DNA of 41,061 nt from a virus: IMG/VR virus record IMGVR_UViG_3300042879_002862, positions 1 to 41,061 of that record; one strand, given 5' to 3'. A program made the position numbers and the translations under genes. Numbering within the stretch: the stretch's first letter is position 1; each line of letters opens with the position of its first letter. Below the pieces are notes generated by a model. It was not told where the DNA came from and searched no databases. It saw nothing but the letters and a program-made list of their open reading frames with translations. This document shows positions 39,471 to 41,061 of the stretch, piece after piece.

Positions 39471-39930
39471 AGCTAGAATAGAATCGTCTTAGCTTTGATC
39501 CATGCGGCGGGTAGTCAGCATGGGGAGCTAGCAACTACTACATTGAGTGCCTGGATACCGTAAGGTCCAGGGTGACTGGTGAAGAGCCACTCACGGCAAC
39601 GTTTTAAATTTTTTGGCGACCCACAAAGTACCAGTGTTGGCGAAGTAGCATTGGATACTTGAGTTAGTGAACCTCTCCACAGTCTATCCGGTAACGGGTA
39701 GATAGTTACCTAGCGAAAGGTAGGTAGCGGCCAGAGCCCTGAAACATTGGTGCTCCCAGAGGCTAAGGAATAAGGCGACCAGACAGAGACTAAACGGGTA
39801 AGGGCTCTGACCATCCCATCCTATAGCGATATAGGACTCGACTTCGTAGAAACCTCAGATGGAGCGTTTTTTCTGCATAGTTTGATTCACTGTCCTCCTA
39901 GTTGAGAACGGTGATCCCAAACTATGCACT
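39471..39930 (+). ncRNA. Large structured RNA candidate
   Basis: Most of this non-coding stretch can pair. CCATGC (39500-39505) pairs with GCATGG (39517-39522), and its loop GTAGT pairs with ACTAC (39534-39538), forming a pseudoknot. CCTGGA/TCCAGG (39550-39571) ends in a GTAA loop. GTGACTGG pairs with CCACTCAC (39572-39594, one mismatch). AAGTACCAGTGTT pairs with AGCATTGG-A-TACTT (39626-39660). TCTATCCG/CGGGTAGA (39683-39702) has a GTAA loop. TTACCTA pairs with TAGGTAG (39706-39727). CAGAGCCC (39732-39739) pairs over long range with GGGCTCTG (39802-39809). TCCTATA/TATAGGA (39819-39836) has a GCGA loop. GNRA loops appear only in plus orientation. A CTAGCAAC box (39528-39535) resembles the early leaders. 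Confidence 0.65.
39867..39928. promoter_or_regulatory. T-run and 11-bp inverted repeat at the end of the RNA candidate
   Basis: Six T residues (39867-39872) precede an exact 11-base inverted repeat, TGCATAGTTTG (39874-39884) and CAAACTATGCA (39918-39928). Inner bases can extend the stem with a bulge. It could end the RNA, act as a protein-binding site or belong to the same RNA fold. Confidence 0.5.
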
Positions 39931-39991
39931 TTCCTAGATGGTGGCCCTAGAAGCCAAGCAACAAGGGATCATGTAGCGTCTGGTAGAGATC

Positions 39992-40020
39992 CTAGTAGAG
40001 AAGAGTAGAGAAGCTACTAG
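39992..40020. other. Hairpin with GA-rich loop and tandem repeat
   Basis: CTAGTAG (39992-39998) is inverted as CTACTAG (40014-40020). The 10-mer AGTAGAGAAG is repeated in tandem at 39994-40003 and 40004-40013, and the purine-rich run continues to about 40040. No gene is visible from 39931 to 40132. Confidence 0.5.
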
Positions 40021-40132
40021 AAGAGAAGAGGTTAGTAGTAGAAACTGCAATCTGATCAGAACAAACGCCATCCCAGAAAAAACACTCGATTCCCTTACCG
40101 CACCTCCACCCACCAATAGTAAACTCCCGCTC

Positions 40133-40609
40133 ATGGCCAAATGCTTTGAGTGCAAAAACCCCGCTACCCATAAGCACCACGTAGTCCCTGAATCCCTTGG
40201 TGGGACGCAGACCGTTCCCCTCTGCGACTACTGCCACCCAAAAGCTCACGGCGAAAATGGCTACTGGCCACTCGGCCAACTCATCAAAGCTAAGCTCCAA
40301 GAACGCAAAGCCCAGGGATACCGCATCGGCGGTCATCCCTCATACGGAACTATGTTCACCGCTGACAACCGCATCGTCGAGAACCCAGAGGAGAGATACT
40401 GGCAATACGTCGGCAAAGCCCTCCATGACATGGGGCTACACTTTAAGGCCATCGCCAAGATGTTTAACGCTCGCGGTGTTCCTACCAAAACAAGACGTGG
40501 ACGCTGGTCAGCGTGGAACGTCAACAAAGCCGTGAGGCGATTGAGAGAGGAACTGGGCGAGCAACACACACCGGGGGTGTGGTCGAGGGGAGAGAAGGTG
40601 CGGCCTTAG
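40133..40609 (+). CDS. HNH-type zinc protein with serine-recombinase DNA-binding domain
   Basis: 158 residues. The first 40 form a zinc-stabilised HNH-like motif: Cys4/Cys7, His15-His16 in HKHHVVPESLGG, and Cys31/Cys34 with His39 in CDYCHPKAH. The rest (GYRIGGHPSYG, then NPEERYWQYVGKALHDMGLH, FKAIAKMFNARGVPTKTRRG, RWSAWNVNKAVRRL) matches the Recombinase domain of large serine recombinases, without the catalytic resolvase domain. It thus looks like a homing-type nuclease using a recombinase module for DNA binding. The start codon has no Shine-Dalgarno sequence. Its place near terminase also allows a packaging role, as for other HNH proteins. Confidence 0.75.
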   Translation: MAKCFECKNPATHKHHVVPESLGGTQTVPLCDYCHPKAHGENGYWPLGQLIKAKLQERKAQGYRIGGHPSYGTMFTADNRIVENPEERYWQYVGKALHDMGLHFKAIAKMFNARGVPTKTRRGRWSAWNVNKAVRRLREELGEQHTPGVWSRGEKVRP

Positions 40610-40635
40610 GGGATTGGTGATAGAGTGCGAACGCT

Positions 40636-40914
40636 ATGAGCAGGATGGAAAAAGAGCGGCTTGAGAGGGTGAACAAGTGGAGGGAGCAGTTTCCTCGCCT
40701 GGACCCATTAGCCCCATACGAACGAAACGTGTTCAACCAGCAGCTCAACTATGGGCATGGGAGCCCTGAGCACCTAGAAGCGTGTGCGGTATTGGAGATG
40801 GTCCTAGAGGAACGGGCTATCGCTGCAATAAAGACAGAGAGATTCCCTAGGCGATTTGTCCGATGGGTCAGGTCGGCCCTTAGAAAATACGGCGCAACCA
40901 CGGATGGGTCTTAA
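40636..40914 (+). CDS. Hypothetical basic helical protein, 92 aa
   Basis: A helical, basic protein (RMEKERLERVNKWREQFPRL, HLEACAVLEMVLEERAIAAI, RRFVRWVRSALRKYGA). It has no membrane segment, zinc site or known motif. It follows the HNH gene by 26 nt on the same strand, and the next sequence is the terminal repeat. The basic C-terminal helix could bind nucleic acid. Function unknown. Confidence 0.55.
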   Translation: MSRMEKERLERVNKWREQFPRLDPLAPYERNVFNQQLNYGHGSPEHLEACAVLEMVLEERAIAAIKTERFPRRFVRWVRSALRKYGATTDGS

Positions 40915-40933
40915 TTAACTATAGAGGATGGGC

Positions 40934-40952
40934 GACAAAGGCTCCACCCCCC
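40934..40952. repeat. Terminal direct repeat, right copy
   Basis: An exact copy of bases 1-19. Placing the two copies on top of each other closes the sequence into a circle and makes the HNH gene pair neighbour to the regulator pair at 222-930. Confidence 0.8.
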
Positions 40953-41061
40953 CCCCCCCCCCCCCCCCCCGCCCCCGCCCCCGCCCCCCCCCACGCCCCC
41001 CCCCGCCCGCCCCCCCCCCCCCCCCCCCCCCCCCCGCCCCCCCCCCCCCCCGCCGAGCCGG
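40953..41061. other. Poly-C contig tail, probable artefact
   Basis: About 110 bases are C with scattered G and hardly any other base. The corresponding stretch after the left repeat copy is quite different. Reverse-complement poly-G read tails from two-colour sequencing would give such a sequence. I treat it as assembly noise and call no gene or structure in it. Confidence 0.7.

Noticed and set aside
39471-39930. Known RNA classes (tmRNA, RNase P, group II domain V, hammerhead, HEARO, GOLLD, ROOL)
   Set aside because: I looked for their diagnostic sequences, such as a CUGANGA/GAAA hammerhead core, RNase P conserved blocks, an AGC-type domain V and tRNA-like ends, and found none. GOLLD and ROOL would be longer, and HEARO usually precedes an IscB-type gene, which is absent.
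1-41061. tRNA, rRNA or CRISPR arrays
   Set aside because: I saw no cloverleaf with TTC-loop signature, no rRNA-like stretch and no regular direct repeats with spacers. A systematic scan by tRNAscan or similar was not possible.
40953-41061. Biological telomere, i-motif or G-quadruplex in the poly-C end
   Set aside because: The sequence disagrees with the left copy of the overlap and has the look of read-tail noise, so no structural claim is made.

Overview
The window looks like an essentially complete genome of a tailed bacteriophage, probably a short-tailed (podovirus-like) phage of a Gram-negative bacterium. The evidence is a P22-type portal, a packaging ATPase, a scaffold, an N4-gp56-like major capsid protein, P22 gp4-like and gp10-like tail-neck proteins, several ejection-type proteins, a tail fibre with a self-cleaving S74 chaperone domain, and no sheath, tape-measure or polymerase gene. 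A lipoprotein and a soluble-lytic-transglycosylase endolysin fit a Gram-negative host. The first 19 bases recur at 40934-40952, so the contig probably closes into a circle of about 40.9 kb. The poly-C sequence after that repeat looks like sequencing failure.

Layout. (1) 222-930, minus strand: two small HTH regulators. (2) 1070-5508, plus strand: small early genes of mostly unknown function, a J-domain protein, a lipoprotein, a membrane protein and a tyrosine integrase. (3) 5787-11206, plus strand: a compact, overlapping replication and recombination module with a DnaT/loader-like protein, a RepA-like RecA-fold ATPase, a RecE-like PD-(D/E)XK nuclease, an SSB-like protein ending in DDQIPF, a Holliday-junction-resolvase-like nuclease and many small accessory genes. 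(4) 11187-12886, minus strand: lysis genes. (5) 12993-13304: a lone plus-strand gene for an exported protein. (6) 13312-39436, minus strand: virion genes. Read in transcription order they are a small protein, terminase, portal, scaffold, capsid, tail-neck proteins and fibre, adhesin-like proteins, ejection-type proteins and a giant polyvalent protein. (7) 39437-40132: a 0.7-kb non-coding interval packed with RNA-like structure. (8) 40133-40914, plus strand: an HNH/recombinase-domain protein and one small gene.

How it probably works. An integrase and HTH regulators suggest a temperate lifestyle, or at least DNA integration or dimer resolution. With no polymerase, the phage would recruit the host replisome through its loader and ATPase, and would process DNA with its own exonuclease, SSB-like protein and resolvase.

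Most unusual features. Nearly every early gene is preceded by a hairpin followed by a conserved CGACTAGC box. The hairpin sequences differ but base pairing is kept by compensatory change. A second dispersed 20-nt repeat with core AGGATCGG occurs six times between 2.3 and 4.7 kb. The 39.5-kb interval can fold into an ornate RNA of about 450 nt with three GNRA tetraloops, a pseudoknot and a perfect 8-bp long-range helix, and it carries a variant of the same leader box. Together these suggest an undescribed RNA-based regulatory system. All structures were folded by eye.
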